Assembly: GCA_963665495.1 (NCBI GenBank)
Contig: OY762289.1
Span: forward strand, 372,001 to 436,000
From: G963665495 sp963665495
GTDB lineage: Bacteria > Desulfobacterota > Desulfovibrionia > Desulfovibrionales > Desulfovibrionaceae
Direction: 5' to 3'
DNA length: 64,000 nucleotides
Made by a program: the position numbers and the translations under genes
In this document: positions 53,201 to 61,045 of the stretch, piece by piece
How the letters are laid out: each line of letters begins with the position of its first letter
How positions within the stretch are numbered: the stretch's first letter is position 1
The notes under the pieces: generated by a model
Databases searched by the model: none
What the model was told of the DNA's origin: nothing
The model's input: the letters and a program-made list of their open reading frames with translations, nothing else

Positions 53201-54069
53201 TTGAGGCGAATCTGAAGGGAACCAGGCTGGAAGGCGCCGGTTTCGACAAAACGATTTTTCATAACTGTGATCTGACCCGGGCCTCCTTTCAGGACGCCAG
53301 ATTTCGGCTGGCGGTGTTTGACGGTTGCAAGATGCCGGAAACCAATTTCCGAAACGCGCAGTGGGACAAAACCTGCTGCAAGGAATCGGATCTGACCGGG
53401 GCGGATCTGTCCGATGCGGACCTGCAGCTGGCGGTTCTGCATAAATGCAAACTCCAGAATGCCAACTGCAGCAATGCGTCCGTTCGGCTGGCGGTTTTCG
53501 ACAAGTCGGACGCCAGCGGCATGCTCTTCCGGAATGCCCGGATGCAAAAGGGAATGCTCAAGGACTGCTGCGTCGATAATGCGGATTTCAGCGGCGCCAC
53601 GGTCAATCGCGTCATGTTCCATGGTTCGAAAGGCAAAGAAGTCTGCTTTGCCGGAACGGACATGTCCCACGGACGCATGACCGGCAACACCGAATTGCCG
53701 GGTGCCGACTTTCAGGGCGCCTGTCTGGATGCGTCCAGCTTTCGCGAGACCAACCTTTCCGGGGCTTATTTCAAGGATGCGACCCTCAACCAGGCGCTGT
53801 TCGAACTCTGCGACCTGACCCGGGCCAGGCTGCGGCTGGTCAAAGCCCACGGCGCGCGTTTGCTCAAGACGAACTTCGAGGGGGCCGACATGGCCGGGAT
53901 GGATCTTTTCATGGGTTCGTTGCGCAAATCCAGGCTGGTGGACACGGACCTGACGGCGGCCAATCTGTACAGCACCGACCTGTTCAAGTCCGTGATGCAC
54001 AACACCAAACTGGACAGGGCCAATCTCAAACGGACGTTACTACACCGGCGTGAGGAATATATCGGATGA
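50239..54069 (+). CDS. DUF2169 / primase-like / pentapeptide-repeat fusion, cassette 3
   Basis: 1276 aa. DUF2169 (1-310) with FGDRYWNRMG, LTFANAYGG and NPLGMG. Helical region about 340-500. Primase/Toprim-like domain about 530-760: VVEARRRLEN, ETIEFAWLGVLPEE, VLPKGLLMPRF, ELQALYVEQEVGDAC, then LLALPQGDTVF. A second helical region with a short coiled coil follows (about 820-930). Pentapeptide repeats run from about 960 to the end, with several Cys (NCDLTRASFQD). The ATGA overlap with the next gene repeats the cassette 1 arrangement. Of the three copies, this one keeps the primase pattern most clearly. Confidence 0.88.
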   Translation: MKIYKEREHSLMLKPFGMLGKQYLGLTVFLYFDLTAPSGLLREQNLWREIPPQLGGDGVLDMGMPKSQAEFLVQGACHAPRDTQVQASKATVRVGNLEKNLYVFGDRYWNRMGAISDPEPFSKIPLTFANAYGGPEYPQNPLGMGFRREKDVGNDKFRIPLPHVENPKQLIGSLSYHPQPASFQPINVMWPQRHKKSGSYDEAWLKQRWPDMPDDTHPTFFNTAAPDQWQDAWFAGDESIDILHMHPDMQHISSRLPGRRIRAFLTMYKDFNYFKKKEELRTEFREVETHIDTVLLFPEILRGVVLYRGSVASNDDEYYDVANAFIQTEELVDPPKSLEYYHEELHKRINPSLPVDFAPLEADAKEMSRSLLNLRNLPKKLDRIGKSVLGKEPVMPRSPDELAGMAQKTIAGHLETIDELESMTKSLHASFGHKEHFDLKYFEEKRRELLQGQKDALKMGREAQSAQDDLLAMNKKLVAQGNAMIQDVYSPENLALRGVTEAQAREAGVPYEGLDIPDDTGNPFHDRGFPLVVEARRRLENDARTLDRLKRLGLEQETIEFAWLGVLPEEQVEQLDAWGLEADTPEDKSFVLPKGLLMPRFDDAVLNRVMVRTEMAELPETDENFDLPGTHERPAREKVSPGSDSTPLALYPAVEEAHWVRVADELQALYVEQEVGDACGVISLAAPTEKPDPDAEKEIKAGVFLCLMPQGTKAESEVWKKWAKAFPNAKLLALPQGDTVFQTALAGHDIRKLILDALPEDFAKEHSVEFTFSKDIENLGVEFPSLKFPKMDIGAKIDSWHKQAADAFAPMTKELDANADEGFAALDDLSKKASGVHFIKAEKPPDEAGTKALIDDYRRLIGETKAGLVGTPYLPPEKVAAFDKADATLAAAAKKFTALETRGQNLMTELGAREKELDQLLATNCIPGMSPEEMREAGLDPAKGIPLTREQVIAMLERHESFVERNFDGTDLSGLDMSGVDMSKSVLFEANLKGTRLEGAGFDKTIFHNCDLTRASFQDARFRLAVFDGCKMPETNFRNAQWDKTCCKESDLTGADLSDADLQLAVLHKCKLQNANCSNASVRLAVFDKSDASGMLFRNARMQKGMLKDCCVDNADFSGATVNRVMFHGSKGKEVCFAGTDMSHGRMTGNTELPGADFQGACLDASSFRETNLSGAYFKDATLNQALFELCDLTRARLRLVKAHGARLLKTNFEGADMAGMDLFMGSLRKSRLVDTDLTAANLYSTDLFKSVMHNTKLDRANLKRTLLHRREEYIG

Positions 54070-55127
54070 ACAGGGAGCAAGTGCTGCGGGCCATTGCCGA
54101 CAACCAGACCCTGGAAGGCGATCTTCGGGGCATTGACCTGTCCCATACGGATCTTGCCGGAGCACGTTTCTGGAACGCGGACTTGTCCGGCGCGGACTTC
54201 ACCCAGGCTGACATCGGGCGTACGGGCTTTGAAAACTGCGACTTTACCGGCGCGACGTTCAAAGGCGTCCGCTTTGAAAAAATGGATTTAGAAGGCATGT
54301 GTTTTGCCCGGTGCGATTTTGACGGCGCGGTTTTTTTCCGGTGCTTCATGTCCGGAATCGACCTGAGCGGCGCGCGGTTCGTCAATGCCGATATCGGGCG
54401 CTGCATGCTGGATAAAGCCGTTCTGGACAAGGTTGCATTCGCCAATACCAAAATCTGGAAGACTTTTTTGGAAAAAGCTTCGCTGGACGAGGCCGATTTT
54501 TCCAGCAGTGCTCTGGACCGCGTCTATTTTGAAGACGCCGACTTTTCCCGTATCAAACTGCGGGGCGCGTCCATGCTCAAGGTGAGCGTCAGGGGCTGCA
54601 AGCTGGTGAAACAGGATTATTCCTCCATGCGTTTTTCTCTGGTACGCTTCGACCGTTGCGATCTGGGCGGGACCAATTTTGAAAACGCCGACCTGAGCAT
54701 GTGCAGCTTTGCAGACGCGAACCTGGAGGAAGCGTTGCTGCAGCAGGTCCGTGCGCCGCACGCCAAATTTCTGCGGGCCAAGGCGACCAAGGCGGATCTG
54801 CGCGAGGCTTTTTTGGAGCAGAGTGTTTTGAGCCAGGCGGATTTGACCGCCGCGGACTGCACCAAAGCCAATTTGCGAATTTCGGTTCTGGAAAAAGCGA
54901 TCTGTCAGCACACGCTGTTTGAGCATGCGGATCTGCGCTTCGCGAATCTGATCCACGCGGACGTCTCGGACGCGTCCTTCAAGGGAGCCTCCATGTACAT
55001 GGCCCAGGTGCATGGATTGAAAGATCACAACACAGCTTGGCACGGCGCGAACGACGTCATGCTGCAAGGGCACGACAAAGACAGGGAAGAGGCTGAAAAC
55101 TGGCAACCACTCATTTATTCGGAGTAG
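54066..55127 (+). CDS. Pentapeptide-repeat protein, 353 aa, cassette 3
   Basis: 353-aa pentapeptide beta-helix (GIDLSHTDLAGARFWNADLSG) starting with MNREQVLRAI and ending in DKDREEAENWQPLI. Start overlaps the DUF2169 fusion stop (ATGA). Same length and termini as the paralogues in cassettes 1 and 2. The repeats include several Cys at outer positions (NCDFTGA, RCDFDGA), as do the others. Confidence 0.9.
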   Translation: MNREQVLRAIADNQTLEGDLRGIDLSHTDLAGARFWNADLSGADFTQADIGRTGFENCDFTGATFKGVRFEKMDLEGMCFARCDFDGAVFFRCFMSGIDLSGARFVNADIGRCMLDKAVLDKVAFANTKIWKTFLEKASLDEADFSSSALDRVYFEDADFSRIKLRGASMLKVSVRGCKLVKQDYSSMRFSLVRFDRCDLGGTNFENADLSMCSFADANLEEALLQQVRAPHAKFLRAKATKADLREAFLEQSVLSQADLTAADCTKANLRISVLEKAICQHTLFEHADLRFANLIHADVSDASFKGASMYMAQVHGLKDHNTAWHGANDVMLQGHDKDREEAENWQPLIYSE

Positions 55128-55137
55128 GAGCGTGTCT

Positions 55138-55797
55138 ATGGACAATCTGGCGAGACAATTGAAAATCGACCTGCCCGAGCTGGCTTACGGGCTCGTTCAG
55201 AGCTGTCAGAACGGGCTGTTCAGCGTACGGACGGAAACGGGCCTGCTTTCCTGCCGCAAAGCCGACGGCTGCCTGCTGCGGCCGGAAGCCGGGGACAAAG
55301 TGCTTGTTTCCACCTGCGAAGAGCATGACTGCCAGGGCTATGTGCTTTCCGTGATCTGCAAGGCCGAAAGTACGCAGCCCGCCGAATTGCACTATGAAGG
55401 CGATTTGCGCATCCGGACCTCCCGCGGGGATCTGACACTGGCTACGGACAGGGATCTGAATCTGGTGGCGTCGCAGCGGGCCTCGGTGCTCAGCCGGACG
55501 CTCACCGCCGGCACGGAAACCGCCGAACTGCGCGCGGAAAAGGTCTCCATGACCGCGCGTCTGCTGCGGGGCAGTTGCAAGGCGGTTCTGATGGTCGCCG
55601 AGAATGTGGAACATACCTTTTCGCAGCTCACTCAGCGCTTGCGCAACTCGGTGCGTATGGTGGAGGAACACGAGGAGATTTCCACCGGATCGTCGCGTCT
55701 GGCCGTGGAGAACAATTACGTGGTGCATACCGCAAACGAATTTCATTCCGCCGAAGATCTCATCAAGCTCGACGGCGAAGAAGTCCACCTGGGATAA
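55138..55797 (+). CDS. DUF3540 domain protein, cassette 3
   Basis: 219 aa. Beta-rich N-terminus (CLLRPEAGDKVLVSTC), helical C-terminus ending KLDGEEVHLG. The start is set by AGGAG seven bases upstream of the ATG at 55138; the in-frame GTG at 55132 lies only one base after that site and cannot use it. It follows the pentapeptide gene by 10 bp. Confidence 0.87.
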   Translation: MDNLARQLKIDLPELAYGLVQSCQNGLFSVRTETGLLSCRKADGCLLRPEAGDKVLVSTCEEHDCQGYVLSVICKAESTQPAELHYEGDLRIRTSRGDLTLATDRDLNLVASQRASVLSRTLTAGTETAELRAEKVSMTARLLRGSCKAVLMVAENVEHTFSQLTQRLRNSVRMVEEHEEISTGSSRLAVENNYVVHTANEFHSAEDLIKLDGEEVHLG

Positions 55798-55810
55798 AAG
55801 GAGTCTGATC

Positions 55811-56218
55811 ATGTTCGCACTTACCCAAGGAGCCGCGACCCATGTCGGTTTTCCGGACACCTGCAATACGCCCCTGGCCGCCGGTGCGCCCATTCCGGTG
55901 CCCTATGCGGACATCGCCATGGGGGCCAACTGCGATCCGGCGGCGGAAACCGTGTCCATCGAGTCCATGTCCGCCCTGAACCAGCTCTCCATGGCGTCCG
56001 TGAGCAACGGCAACGAGGCTGGCTGCGAACTCGGTTGCGTCAGTCTGCGCATCGATGGCGGCATGATCTACATGGTCGGCTGCATTACTGTTTTTTTCGA
56101 CGGCGTCCCGGCCCAGCGGCTGACCAGCGTCACCGGTCAGAACGGCTCCGGCCCGCTGGTCAATGCGCCCGGCATGGCCTGTTCGCCCAGCCAGTGCACG
56201 GTGCTGACCCTGGGCTAG
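55811..56218 (+). CDS. DUF4150 PAAR-like spike tip, cassette 3
   Basis: 135 aa. FPDTCNTPLAAGAPIPVPYADI is the family motif, RLTSVTGQNGSG the later one, and the end is TLG. Seven Cys residues are visible. The start at 55811 has AAAAGGAG eight bases upstream, giving the correct N-terminus; a longer frame from 55604 is an artefact. No C-terminal extension. Confidence 0.9.
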   Translation: MFALTQGAATHVGFPDTCNTPLAAGAPIPVPYADIAMGANCDPAAETVSIESMSALNQLSMASVSNGNEAGCELGCVSLRIDGGMIYMVGCITVFFDGVPAQRLTSVTGQNGSGPLVNAPGMACSPSQCTVLTLG

Positions 56219-56310
56219 CCCTTGTTTTTGCGGCATTGCCTCAAGGCCTTTGATTCGCTGTTGCCGGGAACACGCCCCAGGCAACATCAAGAAACTGAGA
56301 AGGGGATATC

Positions 56311-56769
56311 GTGAGTCAGGATTGCAAACAAACCGAGCATGAAATTTTGGAACGCTTGAACGGGATGTACGCGGCGTACTCCAGTCAGGATCTGGATGCC
56401 GTACTGTCCTTTTTTGCTCCGGACCCTGACGTGGTGGTCATCGGCACCGCCGAGGACGAGCGGGTGGTTGGCATAGAATCCATCCGCGACAGCTGGAAAC
56501 GCTCCGTGGACGAACCGCTGGACCTGAATATTTCCATAACCTGGCACAGTGTGAGCTGCCGCGGCGACATTGCCTGGTTTTCCGTGGAACTGCTGTATGC
56601 CGTCAATCTGGACAAGGAATCAACCGTGAATCTCGTCACCAGGGCCACAGGCGTCATGGAACGGCGCGGTCAGGACCTGCTGATCTGCCAGTACCACGCG
56701 TCGCATGCCACGCCCGGACTGTTCGCCAGCTACGCCCGCAATGCCAAGCTCCTGCTTTCCGGGGACTGA
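56311..56769 (+). CDS. SnoaL/NTF2-like protein
   Basis: 152 aa of the NTF2-like superfamily (SnoaL_3/DUF4440 type): N-terminal helix ILERLNGMYAAYSSQDLDAVLSFF, then DVVVIGTAEDERVVG, ISITWHSVSCRGDIAWFSVEL and TRATGVMERRGQDLLICQYHASH, which form the cone-shaped alpha-beta barrel. Such proteins bind or transform small ligands; the active-site residues cannot be assigned. It starts at a GTG with GAAGGGG upstream, 92 bp after cassette 3. Whether it belongs to the cassette transcript is unclear. Confidence 0.8.
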   Translation: MSQDCKQTEHEILERLNGMYAAYSSQDLDAVLSFFAPDPDVVVIGTAEDERVVGIESIRDSWKRSVDEPLDLNISITWHSVSCRGDIAWFSVELLYAVNLDKESTVNLVTRATGVMERRGQDLLICQYHASHATPGLFASYARNAKLLLSGD

Positions 56770-58228
56770 TACCACGAAAAACTCCATTCCCTCTCTCGCG
56801 GCCCGGCGGCAGTCTCAGCCTCGCGGACTGTATGTTCTTTTTGTTACGGAAATGTGGGAGCGGTTCGGCTACTACGGTCTGCGCGCCGCCCTGGTTCTCT
56901 ACCTGACGCAGAAACTGCGTATGACGGAGGAATACTCCTACGCGCTGTTCGGCGCGTTCGGGTCCTTCCTTTATCTGAGTCCGCTTGGAGGCGGGCTGCT
57001 GGCGGACAAGTACCTGGGCAGAAAATGGTCCGTGCTCCTGGGCGGCCTGCTGCTCATTGCCGGGTACTGTCTGCTGGCTCTTCCAGGCAATACGGCCCTC
57101 TATGGCGGGCTGTCCGCGGTGGTGGCGGGCAACGGCCTGTTCAAACCCAATATTTCCGGCATGCTGCGTTTTCTGTACGAGCCGGGGGATATCCGCCGCG
57201 AGGGCGGATTCACGTTTTTTTACGGCGGCGTGAACCTCGGCGCCATGCTGGCGGCGCTGGCGGCCGGATTCGTCATCAATCATTGGGGCTGGCCCGCGCT
57301 GTTTCTGACCTCGGCCGCGGGATGCATGCTCGGACTGCTGTTCTTCATCGTCTTTCAGCCCTGGAAACAGACCCATGAGCACGATACGGCCCGCCCGTCT
57401 CCTTCGGGCCGTTGCCTTCTGGCTTCCTTCCTGGGAGTGCTGGGCTGCGTCGCGCTCTGCAGCGTCCTGCTGCACGCGCCGTCTGTGGCGGATATGCTCA
57501 TCCTTGCCGTGGGCGGTCTGTTCGTCGCCCATACGCTCCGGCAGGCCTTTCTGCTCGATCCGCAGACCCGCAATAAAATAGTCGGCTGTTTGCTGCTGAT
57601 TTTTTTCGTGTCCCTGCTCTGGGCCATCGGGCAACAGGCGGGCATGTCCTTGTCCCTGTTCGCGGCCGTGAATGTGGACAGGCTCTTCATGGGGCATGTT
57701 TTCAGTCCGGAAAGTTTTCAGGCCGTGGATCCGCTGGTGATCATCGTCAGCGGGCCGCTGCTGGGCGGACTCTGGACCCTGCTGCGCGCCCACGGGCGCA
57801 ATCCCGGCCTGCTGCACAAGTTTTTGCTGGGAACCCTGTTCATGGCGCTGTCCTGTTTTTTCATCCCCCTGGGCATTGCCCGTGCCGGGGATCTGGGATT
57901 GAGCGCGCCGGGATGGCTGGTCTGCAGTTATCTGTTTCAGGGGCTGGCGGAAATCGTGGTGGCCCCGGCCGGACTGAACATGATTGCCGAACACATTCCC
58001 AAACAAATGACCAGCGCCATGTACGGGCTCTGGCTCTATTCCATCGCCCTCGGCAACCTCATGGCCTCGGCCCTCTCCGAATGCACCACCGTGCCCGGAC
58101 TCGAAACCGTGGCCAACACCAACCCGCTTTTCGCCGGTCTGTTCAATACGCTGGGCATCGGCCTGCTGCTCCTCGCCGCCCTGTTCCTACTCGGCCGGGG
58201 CAGGCTGCGCCGGATGCTGGGGGTGTGA
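56741..58228 (+). CDS. POT-family proton-dependent oligopeptide transporter
   Basis: An inner membrane major-facilitator transporter with about 14 hydrophobic segments. Family motif: LFVTEMWERFGYYGLRAALVLYL (the ExxER-type element is EMWER), then GGGLLADKYLGRKW, and KPNISGMLRFLYEPGDIRREGGFTFFYGGVNLGA later. POT proteins import di- and tripeptides with protons. The start is doubtful: ATG at 56705 or 56741 overlaps the SnoaL gene, while ACG at 56774, eight bases after GGGGA, would give the most natural N-terminus. A hairpin follows the stop. Confidence 0.88.
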   Translation: MPSSCFPGTDTTKNSIPSLAARRQSQPRGLYVLFVTEMWERFGYYGLRAALVLYLTQKLRMTEEYSYALFGAFGSFLYLSPLGGGLLADKYLGRKWSVLLGGLLLIAGYCLLALPGNTALYGGLSAVVAGNGLFKPNISGMLRFLYEPGDIRREGGFTFFYGGVNLGAMLAALAAGFVINHWGWPALFLTSAAGCMLGLLFFIVFQPWKQTHEHDTARPSPSGRCLLASFLGVLGCVALCSVLLHAPSVADMLILAVGGLFVAHTLRQAFLLDPQTRNKIVGCLLLIFFVSLLWAIGQQAGMSLSLFAAVNVDRLFMGHVFSPESFQAVDPLVIIVSGPLLGGLWTLLRAHGRNPGLLHKFLLGTLFMALSCFFIPLGIARAGDLGLSAPGWLVCSYLFQGLAEIVVAPAGLNMIAEHIPKQMTSAMYGLWLYSIALGNLMASALSECTTVPGLETVANTNPLFAGLFNTLGIGLLLLAALFLLGRGRLRRMLGV

Positions 58229-58233
58229 GGAGA

Positions 58234-58264
58234 GCGCAAACAATTAATAAACTGCTGTTTGCGC
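58234..58264. terminator. Hairpin after the peptide transporter gene
   Basis: GCGCAAAC (58234-58241) pairs with GTTTGCGC (58257-58264), 6 bases after the stop. TTCC follows, only a short T-run. Confidence 0.55.
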
Positions 58265-58319
58265 TTCCAAGCTTTTCCAAGTAATTGAAAGAGAATAAAA
58301 CCTCTAAAAGGGGCACTTC

Positions 58320-58793
58320 ATGCCGCAGATACGTACACTGGTCTTATGGTCTCTCCTGGTTTGCTGCCTCTTGGCCTGTTCCTGTACGCCTCCGGCAAGG
58401 CCGTCGGATGCAGCGGACGCGAGCGTACGGCCTGTTGTTTACCACGGCGAGCCCCTGCTGCGTACGGAGTTGTTTTTCGGCTTGTCGGTGCAGCTTCCGG
58501 ACGGCAGCGATTCGGAAATTTCCGAACAGCAGTGGCAGGATTTTGTGGATCATGAGGTCACGCCGCGTTTCCCGGACGGCCTGACTGTGCTGGACAGCCA
58601 GGGGCAGTGGCTGCATGAGGGGCGTGTGGTCAAAGAAAAGGGCAAAGTGCTTTACCTTCTGCATCCCATGCCGGTTCCCGGCCAGAAGGACGCTGCCGAA
58701 CAAATTATTGAAACAATCCGGGAGATCTACAAAAAACGTTTCCATCAGGATTCGGTACTACGTACGACTGTTCCGGCAGGCGTCTCTTTTTAG
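58320..58793 (+). CDS. DUF3574 lipoprotein
   Basis: 157 aa. Signal peptide with a lipobox-like LLACSC (Cys at about 22-23), then a small domain of the DUF3574 type (RTELFFGLSVQLPDGSDSEISEQQWQDFVDHEVTPRFPDGLTV is split over its first half). The domain is alpha/beta with conserved GLTVLDSQGQW. It should be anchored to the outer or inner membrane on the periplasmic side. Function is unknown. The gene stands alone. Confidence 0.8.
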   Translation: MPQIRTLVLWSLLVCCLLACSCTPPARPSDAADASVRPVVYHGEPLLRTELFFGLSVQLPDGSDSEISEQQWQDFVDHEVTPRFPDGLTVLDSQGQWLHEGRVVKEKGKVLYLLHPMPVPGQKDAAEQIIETIREIYKKRFHQDSVLRTTVPAGVSF

Positions 58794-59132
58794 GCATCCT
58801 TCCCGCCAGTATTCTTTGCTCTGGAGCAGAGCATCCGATGTACTCCCTTGGGGATTGCGGAGCATTCGTCAGGGGCTTTCAGTATTGTAAAACTATATAT
58901 AAGTTTAGTGTAGCAAGATAAAAATTCTTGTGTAACGTATCCGGCAGTGCGTATGTATTTATTTTATGTCAGGCCTAAAAACTCGACTATCACTAGTTAA
59001 TAGAGTATGCAAAATGCGTGAACCGTTATGGTGCTCTGTAAATGCCATTAGTATAACAGCTTGCTCTATTAATACATCGTCTCAGTAGACAGCGCGAAAC
59101 AATTGCAGGCCTCTGTTTTTTCCGGGTGTATC
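58794..59132. other. AT-rich non-coding region before the secretion/pilus operon
   Basis: About 340 bp; from 58880 on it is AT-rich (AAAACTATATATAAGTTTAG, AGTATAACAGC). It should hold the promoter of the pilus-like operon. I saw no strong hairpin and no gene. Confidence 0.5.
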
Positions 59133-60356
59133 ATGGCTATGTTTCTCTACAAAATGCTGGATGGAAGCGGCGAAGTGCGTAAGGGAACGACTCTATTGCC
59201 TTTTGACGATATGGTCATGGCCATGCGCTACCTCGAACGCCAGGGCGGCACGGTGCTGTCCATCGAAGCTCTGGGGGCGGGACGGCGGTTTATGTACGGA
59301 TTGCTGGCTTCTCCCGGCCGGATCTCCCGTAAAGAGCTGGCAGAGATGCTGAACAATCTCAGTATGATGCTTCGGGCTGGCGTGCCCATTCTCAGCGCTC
59401 TGCAGGAAATCGAAGAAGACATGGACAATCAGGCCTTGAGCAGGGTCGTACGGTTCCTTCGTACGGACATAGAAGGCGGGCAGACCCTTTCCGAGGCCTT
59501 GACCCGTCAATCCCGGCTGTTCTCGCCCCTGGTGTTGAACATGTGCCGGATCGGGGAGGAAACCGGCCGCCTGGATGTCATGCTTAAAAAATCCTCCGAG
59601 CATCTGCTGCACATCGAGCAGATCTGCAGCACCACACGACGCGGGCTGTTGTATCCGTGTTTTCTCGCGCTGGTGGTGGCGGGCGCGTCGGCGTTCTGGT
59701 TTTTATACGTTGTGCCGCGTCTGGTGCAGCTTTTTCAGGACATGGACCTGCAACTCCCTTTGCTGACCCGCCTGGTGATACAAATTTCCGAGTTGTTCCA
59801 GGGGTATTTCTTGCAGACGCTGGTTCTTGTGCTTTTGGCGGCCGTACTCCTCTGGCAGGGGCGCAACCATTTCAGCGGACTGCGTTTCCGGCTGGATGCC
59901 CTGGTGCTGCGGATTCCCCTGGTCAAGAATGTGGTGGAAACAGCGGCTGTGGCGCGGGTCAGCGAAAATCTGGGCATTCTCGTCGGCGCGGGTATCGGCA
60001 TCATCCGGACTCTGGAAATCGTTGCCGCATCCGTGGGCAACGAAGTCTACCGCCGGCGGCTTTTGCAGGTGGGCGAGGCCATTCGCAGCGGATCCTCCCT
60101 GGCGGGCGGTTTGCGTCAGGCGCAGGCCCTGCATCCCTTTGCCATCCGGATGATTTCCGTGGGCGAACAGTCCGGCCGTATCGAAGAACAGACGCGTTAT
60201 GTGGCAGAGGTCTACCGCGAACGGCTGGCAGGGCTGGTGGAGGTGTTCTCCAAAAGCCTGGAACCCGTGATGCTGGTTTTCCTGGGGGCCGTCTTCGCCC
60301 TGCTCATCGGCGGACTGCTGCTGCCCATTTATGATTTGTTGGGAAATCTTCACTAA
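59133..60356 (+). CDS. Type II secretion / type IV pilus inner-membrane platform protein, GspF/PilC family
   Basis: 407 aa. Two T2SSF domains, each a helical cytoplasmic bundle. The first starts near SRKELAEMLNNLSMMLRAGVPILSALQEI and the second near RVSENLGILVGAGIGIIRTLEI. Three membrane segments (about 165-190, 215-240, 375-400: MLVFLGAVFALLIGGLLL) are visible. It forms the inner-membrane platform that turns with the assembly ATPase. The start at 59133 (or the ATG two codons on) is preferred over 59103. The next gene starts in the stop codon (TAATG). Confidence 0.9.
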   Translation: MAMFLYKMLDGSGEVRKGTTLLPFDDMVMAMRYLERQGGTVLSIEALGAGRRFMYGLLASPGRISRKELAEMLNNLSMMLRAGVPILSALQEIEEDMDNQALSRVVRFLRTDIEGGQTLSEALTRQSRLFSPLVLNMCRIGEETGRLDVMLKKSSEHLLHIEQICSTTRRGLLYPCFLALVVAGASAFWFLYVVPRLVQLFQDMDLQLPLLTRLVIQISELFQGYFLQTLVLVLLAAVLLWQGRNHFSGLRFRLDALVLRIPLVKNVVETAAVARVSENLGILVGAGIGIIRTLEIVAASVGNEVYRRRLLQVGEAIRSGSSLAGGLRQAQALHPFAIRMISVGEQSGRIEEQTRYVAEVYRERLAGLVEVFSKSLEPVMLVFLGAVFALLIGGLLLPIYDLLGNLH

Positions 60357-61045
60357 TGATCGCTGATACAGGGGCGGGGCGTTGGATTGTGGGGCTGTTG
60401 CTGTGCTGCCTGTTCGCCGCATCTTCCTGGTACGCCGTACGGGCGCTTTCCGAGGCACGGGACGCCAGAGAAAATCTGGCCGTGCTTAATACCGTACTGC
60501 ACAAGGCGCGAGCCGGGCAGCAGCGGCTGGAGCTTCGCATCGCGCATGCGAGCCGGGCCGGGCAACTGCTGGAAAAAGCCGGGGCTCTGGGACTCGATCC
60601 GAAGGACTGGATGCTTTCGGCTTTTGAGGTGGATACCGGACGCGAATTGGATATGCTGCTGGCGGAAGATCCTGTGCTCAAAAGATTGCGTTTGGAAAAA
60701 GAGCGTATCGCCAGGGACCATGACAATACGCGGGGGCGGTTCAATGCGGCGTATACGTCAGGTGAGCAGCTGGCGCAGCGCGAACGGACTGCGGACAAGG
60801 AAGCGGAAACACTGGACGCGCGGGTGGAGCAACGCATCCGGATGCGCAAAAAATGGCTGGACGCGCAGGCGCAGTATACGGGCGCTGCCGTGCTTTCTTT
60901 GCTGAATGATCTTTCCAATCCTTCGCAGGGCTTTCGGTTCGCTCCCGAGCTTTTTGAAATGACCCGTGTTTCCGGGGATTATTTCGAATTGCGGGTCAGG
61001 GGGACCTTTTTGGCGCCGTTGCATCCGGGAGCCGTTTCGCCATGA
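60356..61045 (+). CDS. PilO/GspM-like single-pass membrane protein
   Basis: 229 aa. One membrane segment at residues 9-28 (WIVGLLLCCLFAASSWYAV), a long periplasmic coiled coil (about 30-160) and a small C-terminal domain (FEMTRVSGDYFELRVRG). This is the layout of PilO, GspM or MshJ, which dimerise beside the inner platform. Sequence identity to any is not obvious, so the name is by architecture and position. It overlaps the GspF gene by one base and the next gene by 4. Confidence 0.65.
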   Translation: MIADTGAGRWIVGLLLCCLFAASSWYAVRALSEARDARENLAVLNTVLHKARAGQQRLELRIAHASRAGQLLEKAGALGLDPKDWMLSAFEVDTGRELDMLLAEDPVLKRLRLEKERIARDHDNTRGRFNAAYTSGEQLAQRERTADKEAETLDARVEQRIRMRKKWLDAQAQYTGAAVLSLLNDLSNPSQGFRFAPELFEMTRVSGDYFELRVRGTFLAPLHPGAVSP

